From NCBI GenBank assembly GCA_013397845.1, contig VZTG01009228.1:1386502-1450501 (forward strand): DNA of 64,000 bases. Direction: 5' to 3'. Positions 1-12,322 of the stretch are shown here, piece after piece. The DNA comes from Melanocharis versteri (Eukaryota; Chordata; Aves; Passeriformes; Melanocharitidae). Under the pieces are notes generated by a model that was not told the DNA's origin, searched no databases, and was given only the letters and a program-made list of their open reading frames with translations. A program made the position numbers and the translations under genes. The first letter of the stretch is position 1. The number at the start of each line of letters is the position of its first letter.

Positions 1-2029
1 CAGGGAGGTTAAAGGACCCGCTCTCAGACACGCAAAAAGTTGCTTTCAGAGAGGCTTGAACATAAATCTCCCAAGTCCCCCTTGACGTCTTAAACGTGAC
101 CTATTTGCCCTCAGACGGGAACATACATTGCTCTGTCTGCCACTTTTCTTTGTGTCTCTTTTGTCCTTTTTCTAGAGAGCGCACCTCCATTCTCTGAAAT
201 ATGCTACTAGTATTATGGAAAAAAATAGTTTACCAGACACCCTCAATCCAAGCCTGATGTCAAAGATGTTCTTTCGCAACAGCTACACTTGTAATATTTT
301 GAGTACCTGCAGACAGCTGTAGCTAGGCTATGACTGAAGTTATAACACAACTCCTTCTGTAAAAGGGGTCTGATTTGCCATAGTTTTCCTCAGCTTTAAA
401 CTGAGGTTCCACTGACTTTTGGGTAGCAGCTGAGTATGCCAGTCATCAAATAAAGTAATTAAGAAAAGGCACATCTAAATAGCCTTTTTGGACAGAGAAA
501 AAAAAAAAAAAAAAAGAGTGTAATTTTCTTTCCCCCTTGTGTCACCTCCTTCCAGCCTATTTTTTCAATTTGTGCGCCTGGTGGCCCAAGGAGACTTCAG
601 TGGTGAGAATGCAGAGAAAGTGAGGTGACACTGAGAACATCTCATCACTTTAAAAAACCCAGCTTTTTCTACAACCAGGTTGAGGTTGTGGGAGAGACAT
701 AGGTCCCTACTTAGTGAGCCTCTTGTCACCACAAGAAGAGCACTGGCAGCTCACTGCTGTGCAGTAGGTTACAAGGGGGCTTTGTAGAGCCAGTGCTGCT
801 AAAGTACTTCCCTTTTTTATATCGCCTACTGTGGGCATCTTTGGGCTGCTGACCTACCTGTTATTTCTCCCTCACACACTAAGTGTGCCAGCTTGCCAAG
901 CAAGGCAAGTCACTCTTACAGACTGGAGAATATTGCCTTCCTGCTGCTGTCCTAGCACTCAGGAGAGCCTGCATTTGCAGAAGAATGATTGATGACAATA
1001 GAAACACATTTTCTTCGGGTTTCAAGGTCATGAGACAAGTCTAGCTGGCATGCAAATGCTGAAGCCAAAGAAGGACCATTTCTATTTTGATGCACACACG
1101 AACACTAAGTGCTGGTCTCTGCAGCTGCAGCTCTGTGACCATGAGTTCCCAAACTGTGCATGCAGTGGGATCTCAGGCACATCTACCCAAACTGCATTCC
1201 CACACTGGGCTGCAGATAGACCCTCAGAGAGAGAATCAGCTGATGTTCCTCTCCACTAGCTGCACGCCGAATTTTTAGTTTTCTCTCCTAAAAAAGTGCT
1301 TAGAATTTTTTCTCCACACACTCCCTCGTCTTTGATCCAACACCATATCAAATTGCCCTGGATGTTACCTCTTGCACTTTTTGAAAATGCATCGCTGCTC
1401 AGTAGAAGGCTGAAAGGGATTGGTAAAGAAGAGGCATTGCCACCACACAGGGAAAAGCACTGCTGTACTCAATACTCTCACACACGTCACTTGTTTGTAT
1501 GTTGTCATTCATGCTCTTGCTTGTACAGCACGGTGATTGAGCATTTCCTCTGAGTAAATGTGTGCATATCCTCTTTACTGAGCCATACACGGATGCACAA
1601 GGTCTCCTTGAGGACGTAAATTCATTTTCCTGTCTTTTTAGCAGAGTGGCTGATTTCAGTGTCATTAGCTGATCCACACTGAAACTTCCTTGAGCCATTC
1701 ATTGAGGCAAATGTCTAGGAAGGTGAAACTAATGTTACTCATTCCCATCTAGGCTGAACCAGTTCATTTACTCAAGTCAGACATATTAAGAGCAGTAGTC
1801 TACTTCATAGCAAGATTTTTAGAAAGAGGTGGCCGAGGGGCACTCAGCAAAATCAGCATTGATTTTTCAGCTTGGAACACATCCAGATCTCATGGGGCCA
1901 GAATAAAATAAATATAGGAAACAGGCCTAAAAATTGTTAAAGGGAATAGTATGTACAGGACTGTCAGTCAAAATTAGTTAGGGCAGGTGAGAGGAAATGG
2001 GTTAGTAAGGAATAAAACGCTGAAATAAT
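1..2029. other. Non-coding stretch, no gene recognised
   Basis: Only short, unrelated reading frames occur on both strands and none resembles a known protein. A pure A run of 18 bases lies at 498-515. I see no repeat family, RNA gene or promoter signature that I could name. Either intergenic or intronic DNA would look like this. Confidence 0.6.
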
Positions 2030-2085
2030 TAACCTCACTTAACATGGGTTTATGAGGGCAAAAGACCCTGTCAAGTTAATGTAAT
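2030..2085 (+). mobile_element. Possible very old CR1/L3-like reverse-transcriptase scrap
   Basis: The plus strand can be read as HGFMRAKDPVKLM around 2045-2083. This is reminiscent of the HGFMKGRSCLTN stretch of CR1-type reverse transcriptases, and a related HRVMRGRSCLTN occurs in the CR1 copy at 50.6 kb. The match is short, no 3' end is recognisable, and the flanks are decayed. It could be coincidence. Confidence 0.25.
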
Positions 2086-5000
2086 ACTAATTTCGGAAAA
2101 GTCCTAAGGTTGCTGCCACAAAGATTGCATCCTGCTCTGACTTCTGTGCTTGGGACCGCGAGGAACTTCAATCACTGAAGTTTGGAACCAGATGAACAGA
2201 TTGAATGGATTTAAAAGGAATTGACTGACAAGTTGTGATTTTTGGGGAAATCTCCAGCAGACAGGAAGATGCTGCTAGTGGATATGTATACTTACTTGCA
2301 ATTCGTAGATGCCCTGAACACAGGAGCAAAGTTTCAATGAGAAACTTCCTCCTGCTTTTGTCTCCAGCCAGGCTGGAGCGTCATCTTGTGCAACTAAACC
2401 TGTCAGCCTGAAACGTCCAGCTTGCTTTCTCTGCCAAAGAGGTTGTGGTAAACTTGAAAACAACTGGAACATCTCCAGACTGCTGCTGTCCCAGCAGACC
2501 TCCCTCTGCTATTCATTTCTGACTATTCTTAATAATTTATCTCTATGTCTTGGGTTTGATTAATACTAATTGGCTGTCAAAAATGCACCCGAGTGCCCAG
2601 TGCTCTCTATGTCACCCTTAATGGGAACAGGATGTATAAAAAAGAGTTTGTTTCAATGAGCTCCAGCCTTGCCTCCACCTAACATGTCTGTCCCTCACAG
2701 TCTCAGCCCCATGGGGTGGGCAGGGGGGCTGTAGTCAGGATGCCAGGACCAGAGTATGGCAGCTATTGCTGTCCTCCATGCATACCTGCAAACTGAATTC
2801 ATAGTGAGATGCAACGTTTTTGTGCCTTATTCTCAAGCCTCACGTTGCTCAGCACCCTCAGTGCTCCCACAGTGACTTGGCCTTTGCCACTGCTTAGTTA
2901 TTTTCCACAGCTGCCATCAATAAACAGTGATGTGAGGTCTCTAAAATGCCCTGAAGGTTCTGCTTTTGGTCAAATTCAACCGAGCTCACTTGAAATTGCC
3001 ATATCTATGAAAAATGCTATATTTTTTTTTGCTGCAAACAGCTGGAACAAGTACAATTGAATTTATATAAAGACTGGGTTTGTTTCTGAGCTGATGACTC
3101 ATGTTCTTGTCTATTTCTGATTAAATATTATCCTTGTAAATGGCATACACATTTTTTCATATTTAATTGTCATGGCTGAAGGGATTTAATCTATGCACCA
3201 ATTCAATAAAATGTTATCATCGGCCAGCCACACGAAATGCAATCAGAGTGCCATTGCACGCATGGCTATGAGACATAGATGTGTACTCTTGCTTTCAGGG
3301 GAAGGCATTGAAGATGGGAGTTGTTTTACTCAAAGAGAAAGAAGCAACTAAAAAAAAAAATCAAACTGGTGCTGCATTCACAGAGCCAGATGTCTTACAC
3401 GCAAACAAAAGTCACAAGCAGCGAAGGAGCGATCCCAGTACACTGTGATATTTAATTGATGCAAGTCTGATGTTCAAAAAATCAGCGGGCAATTCCCACA
3501 TATACGTGTTCACCAACAGGAGGAAAAGCAGCTGGGGTGCTAATGGCATTATCCCATTCCTTCTGAAGGCAATGAAAGTTATTTTCAGGCCCATCTCTGG
3601 GAATTGCCTCATGTCAAAAAACAAAGGTTTTGAGGTGCTCAGGGCTGGATTTTTTGGCTGTTTAATTCACACCAGTTAGGCCAGGTATCCAAAAGAGCTC
3701 AGCTCCTGCTAATGTAATTCTGACAGATTTTTTTCAAGTGCCTCTCTATTGGTACGCAACATGTTAAGAGATGCTAAGGATTTGGCAACAGTTTGTTGCT
3801 GAAGCCTGTTAGGTTTAGAAGTGACACCATTACTGATTTCTTGCAGGAAGATCATTTTCTTCAGCTATGGCATCTGTTCAAGTCCCTGAGCAGGTTTTGA
3901 GCTGACCAGGCTGCTTGTACTGAGGAATCCCACTGCCCCTGCCTGGGGGCACATCAGCATATCTGCAACGTGTGTTGTGAATGAGTTGCCCACAGCCCAT
4001 AGAAAAACCTCCCACCACTCATCTCCAGTGTTTGTGGGAAACTCTTCGAGCTGATGGAAGAAGACAGGCCATTGCCTCTGTACGAAAACAAGTGAGAGTA
4101 CATTCCTCCCCAAAACATCTAGTGTCCAAATGAGATCAGATTGTTCAGACTCCCATGTGGAGGGGACTGAGATTTGCAATTGCAATGCATCAGGAGATAA
4201 TGGTGAGTTAATATAGAGCAATGGAAATGAACAATAAAGGATGCTTTATATAGTTTTATAATCATCATACGGCACCATTATTCCCAAATGCACACATAAA
4301 TCTGCCAAAGGAGGCAGCTCTACAGCACAGACACTTTTATATGTATTTAAAAAATGAGATAAAAGTCATATCAATCCTTGGCAGAGCTAATTTAGCATCA
4401 CACAACATTTTTCATAATACCAGTACCATTAAACTAGATGCCCACTGCACCGTCAGCCGGTGGCAGTTTATCGCAGGCTGAAGACAACTGGCACACTGTC
4501 CAGACAGAGGGTTTGCAGGCAAGAATAAAGCACCTCTAGAGCGAAGTAGGGAATCCAAAATTTCCCTCAGTACCACGGAGCCTGCTAAAGAAAGCTAATG
4601 GAGGTTCAGACGCTACAGAGATTTTCAGTGTGGTCTGCATAAAGTCCTCATAAATCCAGACAACTCTTAAGTAATGCAGTGTAAGCTGGGGATGCAGCTG
4701 CAGTGGCAAAAGGAGGTGATACTGCAAAGAGACTGGTTCCCACCTAGTGAAGCACTTGTGATACAATCCAACACACATAGCAGGACTGTTGATCACACAT
4801 GCTTGGAGTAAGTCAGGCCTGGAATGTTTTTCCCAGCCCAAGATTTCGGAAATTATAACACCAGTGCTCAATATCCTAGTGCTGAGAGCTTGAGTTTCCC
4901 AAATTAAACTGCAGAGAAGTGGTTGAAAATTTATTTACCTACTTCAGAAAAACTGGACTCTCAGCTAATCACAGGCTCACTCACAAAGGTCTGAGATATT

Positions 5001-8000
5001 TAGGCTTTTGCACGCCTTAGTATTTCACATTTCTGTGTTTCACATAGGCCACAATATCATCTATATGGAAGGTATTGAATGAATTTTCCCTTGTGCACAT
5101 CTGAAAATGAAGGTGTGCACAGCATAAACGGTGTGTACTGACACAGAGCGTTGCATCAAACTTGCAAAGGTTGCTGTGGATTTTACCCTTCCAAGTTGCA
5201 CCCTTCCTGACTGTCAGTGCAATCACAACCATTAATCACCTTCTGCAGGCTCCCAGCTGAACCCTCATTTCTAACTTTCCAGAGAAGTCCCTATTTATTT
5301 TTCAGGATTATTTACAAACGTTGCTGTCTGCTGCTTAAACACACAAGGTACGTCTGACTAAATATTTTCACTCCTTGGTTTGTGACCTAAGACAGAAATC
5401 CAAGGCTATTTCAAGCAATGCTTTAATAGCTGTACGTATTCAGTGGGCTGAGCAATCTTCAGAAGAGTGACAGAAATGCAGAACGGGAAGAAACCAAGTC
5501 CAGCTTTAAAAATGGAAAACAAAAAACAAAGTCCCTGCTAGTATTGCCGCAGGCAATCCAAAAGGCATGTCTGAGCTGCTTCTAATCATATCAGCCCTAC
5601 TCCCCAGCAGGAGGTAGGGAGGAAGCGTGACACTAAACTGACAAACATACCTTTTATTTCACATCAGCCAGACTACCATGCTGAGAGACGTGATTCAGGC
5701 TTTTCTCAGGAAAACTCACTCTGGCCTATTGGGAGCATCGTTTTAGCAACCAATCGGTATGATCCCAATTAGACAGAAGTCAAAGCCTGCGACAAGCCCC
5801 TCACCAAGGGTTGGATCCTGCACCACAGCCTGCAAACTCGCCTTACTCTACCATTAGTGCCCCTCCTGGCAATGTTTCCGTTCCAAAGCCTCCTGTCCGC
5901 ATGTGCCGCTTCGCCAAGCAATGTGCCACGGCACAGGTGGGAAGGATGTGACCTCAGTGTTGTGTGGAGCAAAAGGAGATTATGGAGAAGGGTCACAGAC
6001 CTGTGCACTCCTGAGTCTGCTTACGGTAAGTGGTTATACACAACTGTGAATACATCAAAAATAACTTTAATTTAAAACAGACAAATTTGCAGCAGCTCAG
6101 CAAGTGAGAGCATACGCGAGCCAAGTGGCCCAAGTCCAGATTAAGAAAGACCACATGTTGCATGGAGATGTCTGAGCTACCACGGCTCCCTGCAGCTGGA
6201 AAGGACACTTTCCAGTTAGAGCCACCTTGCTGTGACTTTTAATCCCTGCGTACATTAACTACCTCACTTTTACACGACAAAAGGGCACTGCATAGAGATG
6301 GACTAAGTTGACCGCTTGATCATTTAATTGCCTTTGTTTAATTATTACAGTTTGAATCACAGCGGTATTGATTTCTCAGAAAGACCTTCCAGACCTTTCA
6401 CTGGGCTCTACCTCAAAGTGAGCTAACAAGTGTTGGGGAATGAAGTCTGCAATATAAATAATTTAAAGCAATGTATAATCCATGGACTATGTTAAATAAG
6501 AGTGTAGGCAAAATGTTATTATAAGCCATGGCAATATCAGTGAAGAGGACAAGCCGTCAATCCTTGATTTTCCTAGGAGTAAATTTTAGGGGGTTTCTTC
6601 AATGGCTCAACTCCAAATGTCAGAATCTCAATTTTTGTTAAAAATAAGATACTTAGAACTCTGGGAATGAAAAATATAAAAAGATGCAATCAAAATTCAG
6701 AGACTAGTTAAAAAAAAAAGAAGCAAAATTAAAATAAGATGTCCAAAGACAGAGAAAATTATTCTGGAAAACAAAGATTGCTATGCCAAAGCTATGATTT
6801 TTTAGTCCCTTTCTGAGCACTTGAGATCAGCAGGGTGAGAACATAATTATAAAGGAAACCCAGTACCTTCCAAGTTCATCACTTGCGCAAGAAGTCAAAG
6901 TCCAAACAAATTTGGCAGAATGGATGAGAAGGGGCAAGATTTTGAGAACATAGCAGTGAAATGGTAATAAATCCTTTCTTTTGTTATTTTGTAAAGATTC
7001 TTAGTACTATTAGAAATAACTTTATTTCACCAAAGGACTCAGTGACAGAATTATTGCATGCCAACCTAAATTACAGCCTGCCAACAGAAGCAAAAGCCTT
7101 AAGACAGGAAAAGAAGTCGCAACCTGTGGCAGTGGGAAGTAGCCAGGATGGTTTAATACAAAAACGTGGGTGGTGCCTTGCACCCTTCTAGTCAAAATCA
7201 ATAGGCCTGAAGTTTAGTGATCTGCCCAGAAAGCAGCATAAATAGCAACACTTATCAGCACTGTGGTTTCTAATGAATGCTGCTAACACCATGGATGGCA
7301 GGTCTTCAGCACGCTTAGTCCAGCAGAGCTTTGCAGCCCTTGCGAGGTGTACAGTGGGAAGAGGATTGTGCAAGGCCATGGTATGAGCCCTAAAGCTCAC
7401 AGAGTTATGCAACTTTTGAAAAATACTAACTCTCAGAAGAGAGCCAGTTTGCTTTTAAGGCGCCAGCTCTCCTTAGGGCAAAGCAATATTTGAAAATGTT
7501 AAATGAATGGCACCTGAGAGTTTAAAAATAGGGAGAAATATTTTTGAAAATGAAAAGTTTTCAGGTTTGCAGTTGTTGGGTTTTTCTGTGCCTTCTCATC
7601 TCCACATTTTGAGACAAAAACCTCAGAATTTTCTGCTTAATGTGAAAACAGCGTATATTGGAGCATATTTCCTTCAGCAGAACTCATTCCCTGCATAACT
7701 GTGTAACATTCCAGGTCTTTGGATCTGCAGACCCACAAGTGAGGAGCAAGCAGTGATATTTATGCAAGGTCATAGACCCATTTAATGGAAAGGGATTTTA
7801 TGGTTCCCCACATTTTATGGCCACACATTTGTGGGGAAAATCACTTTTGCCTTGATCTGAACTAACTCCCAGGTGACTTGAAGCAGGAACTAAAAGACCC
7901 CAAAACGTTTTGTGGGTTAGTGTTTTCCCACCTCTGTAAAACAGGTTCCTGTCAGTTTGGCAGGGTGGGAGACTCGAATGCAAGTGAAACACGGAACTGT

Positions 8001-11000
8001 ATTGATACCCTAGAGCAAATCAGTCCCTCCTACATCTGTTACTACAAGCCCTGATAACCCAGGCCAGCCCAAAATTTTAACTCATGTCACAGGGAAAATT
8101 AATCAGCTTGAGTTTTGTGTTGCCTTCTCCATCTGCACATGGGACAACCACAGTGCTAAGAAGCTGTAATAAGCCCAGCAATTATCCTTATTTTTCTCTT
8201 CTGAGCTAGGTATGCAAGGCAAGCAGGTAGGCAGTGAAGAGAACATAGTGTCCATGATGGGACAGGATAGGACCTGTTGTCTAAAGAGAATCATTAGGCA
8301 AAGTAGAAAGTAAACCTGTTATGGAGTTAAGTCTTGTGCAAACTTTAAAGTTTCAATATGTACTTCTCTTACTTTAATTCCTGTTGAAAATGATGCATTC
8401 AGAGCATTTGGAATAATTGTATCAACATACACATTCCTTATAAGTAGCAACTGCTGTTGCAAGGGTTAAAAAATCAGGGGGGCTGGTTATTATTGGCATT
8501 TAAATCACTGTGTTATTTTAAAGGGATGTATTTTTCCATAGACATTTCCATAGAGCAAGGAGTAAGTGCAAAATACTGTCAACATACCTGTCCACAAGCT
8601 GGGTCCTTTCCTTCAGGCAGCGAGATGCGAACAAGCAATTCCAAGAGCTCTCCCACTTGTCTTCCAGTACTTTTTTCCAGGTGCCTAAGCATCTTCCATC
8701 ATTACAGGTGGGGAAATGATTGCATCCGTGATAATTAGAATGAACTTGTTGTTATTATTATTATCAATTGCTATAATCAACATGAATCGGAAGCTTTCCT
8801 TCGTGGTGCTCCGCCACAGCTTTCCTAAGGAAACGTGCAACACACGGCACCTCATGCAGTAACTCAACAACAAATGCAGTCTGTTAAGGCCCCTGGCACA
8901 ATGTTCTACTGCTGACCTGCTCACAGGCATGTAACAGGTACTTAGTGCTAAGGCCGAGCAGTGCTTGAAACACTGTTGTTGTTTTAGGTCTCTCCACATC
9001 AAACAAGTTCAAGTGATCCGTATATAATCAACATAAAAAACCTGGAGACACACAAGGAGCTACGCTTTTGGTTTTATCTTGGTGATATGAAAAGGAAGCT
9101 CATGGCATTAAGGAAATGACCAAGGAAATTACTTTCAGGAAGGACAAAAGTTGTTTAATGCAAAGATTTAGTTGTATTTGGAGCATGAAGAATAAACTGA
9201 AAAAGGTGGATTAGGAGAACCATGACAGATACATGTGTATACACAGATGTGAGGGGCTGGATATGTTTATTCTTGTACTTATTTGCAATGGTTGTCCTCA
9301 ATGGAAATAAAAGGATGCAGTCCAGCCCATGAAACTGGAACTGATTTTGCAGAAATTAGATGAAAAGGACTAGAAAACATAAACAGGTACTCATTTAAGA
9401 CTACAAAACATCCAGCAGATAAAGAAGATTCAATATAAGACTCAAAAGACTGCAAATCCTTAACTGAAGGGTAAAACAATATAGATATGCATTTTATCTA
9501 TATTCTACTATATAATATTGTATTCTATATCTATATATTTATGGAGCTGGAATGGAGCCAAATGAGAGCCAAACTTCATTACGACATTCTGTGTAGTAAA
9601 TCTCAAAAAGCTGTATCCTAAAAGATTCTTAACTGCTGTTTTTAGAAATTAAACAGCAAAGATGACAAAAATATTGGAGGCCAGCAACATTCCTCTTGCA
9701 CCCCTCTCCTTTAGCTCCAGAAAACAAAAAAAAATTATTTTATGGGACTTCATCCACAACAGTAGTGAAATTACTGAGACTCTTCCCAAATAATATGTCT
9801 CTTCTCCACACTTCTCCACTGAAAGCTATCCATATCAAAAATAAAGATTCCCAGACAGAGCCATAAAGAAAGCCATTTAAATTTTTAAAATTTGGTCTCT
9901 TGGCACTTCATTGTACCCAGTCAAATTTCATTCATCCATCCATAATTTTAAGACTTGTCCACATAATGTGTCTTGCATTTGGACCCTGACAGACTGAGGG
10001 ACATGCCTGAAAGCGAAGCATCAGTGCTGCAGGTGGCCCTTTGTAGGTAGCAACGGCTGTGTCTTGACTGCTAATTTCAATTTTACAGCCTGCAACTGAC
10101 TCCCAGAACAGTCCTGTTTTCTTTTCTCTTTAGTAAGAAGGAAAACCACACATGTCACTGCTAGAAGCAAGCCAGGGAGTGCAGAGTGTGCAGCAGGTAC
10201 CTGGCAGTGAGGCGGCTGAGCTATCACACAGGAGACAACTTTTATGCTCTTTCGGACTGAGTGAGGGTTGTGCCAAGCCCTAATGTTCCATACAAAGGAA
10301 ATGAAATCTCTCAACATATTTTACAGCTCAGGGAAAAATGTTGCTTCATTTTTCCTCAAATGAAGTGTTTAGCTCAGTTAGCTGGACATTATTAGATTTA
10401 TTACCATGCCAAGTCCAAGAGAGCGACCAGTTTAACTCCCAATACAGACAAAATGCTGTTTGGAAGGACGGAGAGGAGTGCACACATTTGAAGCAGGCAG
10501 GAATTTTTTAAAAATGCATTAACAACTCCAATTGAGTTGAGCCAGTAAGGCATATTAGGAGAATGCAATTGTCTTGATAGTTCGGATGGAGACACTAGAT
10601 TAGAAAACATCATTCCAGTTTAGAAACCTACATATAGTTATGTGTAGGACAGCTAATACACAGAGAAGAGAATAATGCTACAGCTCCCACTTCTTGCCTG
10701 AGAGCAAGCAAAAGTGTTTGGGGCCTGATGCAACTTGGACTTCCACATGGTGTTTTCAAAGGTTGCTTGGGTTCTATATTTAATAGGATTTAAATCCCCA
10801 AGTGCACTGCATTTCCTTAGCTATGCTAGAATTGGTAATGTTCTAAATGCTTCAAGGTCAGAGTCGAGCATCCATTACTACTGCTGAACAGCCCCTCTAC
10901 ACCACCATTTCTTATGAATTTCACTGTATTCATTCACAGAGTAATATCTAATACCCAAAGTGTATCCTGCTTGCCTCACTATCCATCTGAAGGGCAAGGA

Positions 11001-11021
11001 AAGAAGAAAAAGAGAGTTTAC
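2086..11021. other. Long non-coding stretch, no gene recognised
   Basis: About 9 kb without a recognisable exon, RNA gene or repeat copy. Reading frames are at most about 118 codons and their translations look random (no domain, no signal peptide followed by a family motif). The only compositional oddity noted is an AT-rich patch near 9.48-9.54 kb, listed separately. Confidence 0.55.
9484..9543. repeat. AT-rich simple-sequence patch
   Basis: A 60-base stretch is made almost only of A and T, with repeated ATCTATAT/TATATA-type words. It looks like a degenerate AT-rich microsatellite. No function can be inferred. Confidence 0.6.
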
Positions 11022-12322
11022 TAGAATCATCTGGGGTAAAAAACCATCTCTAATATCATTGAGTCCAACCATTAACTCAGCACTGCGATGGTCACCACTA
11101 AACCACAGCCCTAAGTGCTACATCTGCATGTTTTTTAAATACCTCCAGAGATGGTGATTCCACTGCTTCCCTGGGCAGCCTGTTCCAATGCCTGACTACC
11201 CTTCTTGAACAAATTTTACCTAATATCCAATCTAAACTTACCCTGGTGGAATTTGAGGTCATTTCCTCTCTTGTTGTCATTTGTTACCTGGGAGAAGGTA
11301 TCGACCCCTACCTGGCTACATCCTCTTTTCAGGTGATTGTAGGGAGGAATAAGGTCACTTTTTTCTCCAGGCTAAACAACCCCAGCTCCCTCAGCCAATC
11401 CTCATAGGACTTGTGCCAAAAACGCTTCACCAGCTCCGTTGCTCTTCTCTGGACATGCTCCAGCACCTCAATGTCTTTCTTGTAGTGAGCAGCCCAGAAC
11501 TGAACACAAGATTTGAGGTGTGGCCTCACCAGTGCCATGTACAGGGGGACAATCACAGCTCTGATCGTGCTGGCCACACTATTTTTGATACAAGCCAGGA
11601 TGCCATTGGCCATGGATGCATTGCCACATGGGCACACTGCTGGCTTATGTTCAGATGGCAGTCAACCACCACTTCCAAGTCCTATTCCACCAGGCAGCTT
11701 TACAGCCAATCTTTCCTTAGCCTGTAGCAATGCCTGGGGTTGTTGTGACCCAAGCACAGGATGCAGCACTTTGCCTTGTTGAACCTAATACAGCTGGTCT
11801 CAACCCATGGATCCAGCCTGTCCAGATCCCTCTGCAGAGCCTTCCTACACTCCAGCAGATCAACACTCCCAACCAACTTCCTGTTGTCTGCCAACTGACT
11901 AAGGGTGTACTCAATCACCTTGTCCCAATGATTGATAAAGATTTTAAACAGGGCTGGCCCCAATACTGAGCCCTGGGGAACCCCACTAATGATTATCTGC
12001 CAGCCGGGTGTAGCTCCATTCACCAATACCCTCTGGGCCCAGCCACCTAGCCAGATTTTTCACCCAGTGGACAATGCAACTGACCAAGCCATGACCAGAC
12101 AGTTTCTCTAGGAGAATGCTGTGGGAAACAAAAGGCTTTACTGGAGTCTAGGCAGACAACATTCATAGCTTTTCCCTCATCCACCAAAAACCTTGCCATA
12201 GAAGCAGATCAAGTTGGTCAAGCAGGACCTGTCTTTCCTAAACCCATGCTGGCTGGGCCTGATCCCCTGGTTGTCCTATACATGCTGTGTGATGGCACTC
12301 CAGATGATCTTCTCCATAATAC
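11022..12322 (-). mobile_element. CR1 LINE retrotransposon, 5'-truncated, minus strand
   Basis: Read on the minus strand, this 1.3 kb segment runs from the middle of the CR1 reverse transcriptase through the C-terminal region and 3' UTR. It ends at the CR1 3' terminus, seen on plus as ctagaatcat at 11021-11030. Recognisable parts, in minus-strand order, are the RT palm motif A region (about 12140-12190), the GVPQGSVLGP motif (within 11940-11990), the remnant of the catalytic aspartate motif, the C-terminal VRPHL and VQRRATELV words, and the 3' UTR with its 'gcagcctgttccaatgcctg'-type segment. CR1 elements are non-LTR retrotransposons that insert by target-primed reverse transcription and are usually 5'-truncated, as here (5' break near 12322). 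It cannot be active. Confidence 0.95.
11329..12190 (-). pseudogene. Broken CR1 reverse transcriptase (C-terminal half)
   Basis: Two minus-strand frames carry reverse-transcriptase fragments: 12026-11700 with GVPQGSVLGPALF, and 11637-11329 with LVRPHLKSCVQFWAAHYKKD and VQRRATELVKRF. They are out of frame with each other, so at least one frameshift separates them. Upstream, near 12150-12180, motif A reads roughly VCLDSSKAF where CR1 usually has VYLDFSKAF. The catalytic motif C, normally FADD in CR1, reads LADN, so the second aspartate is lost. This is a decayed LINE remnant, not a host gene. Confidence 0.9.

Noticed and set aside
11413..11969. Plus-strand frames of 79-104 codons
   Set aside because: They are antisense to the CR1 reverse transcriptase.
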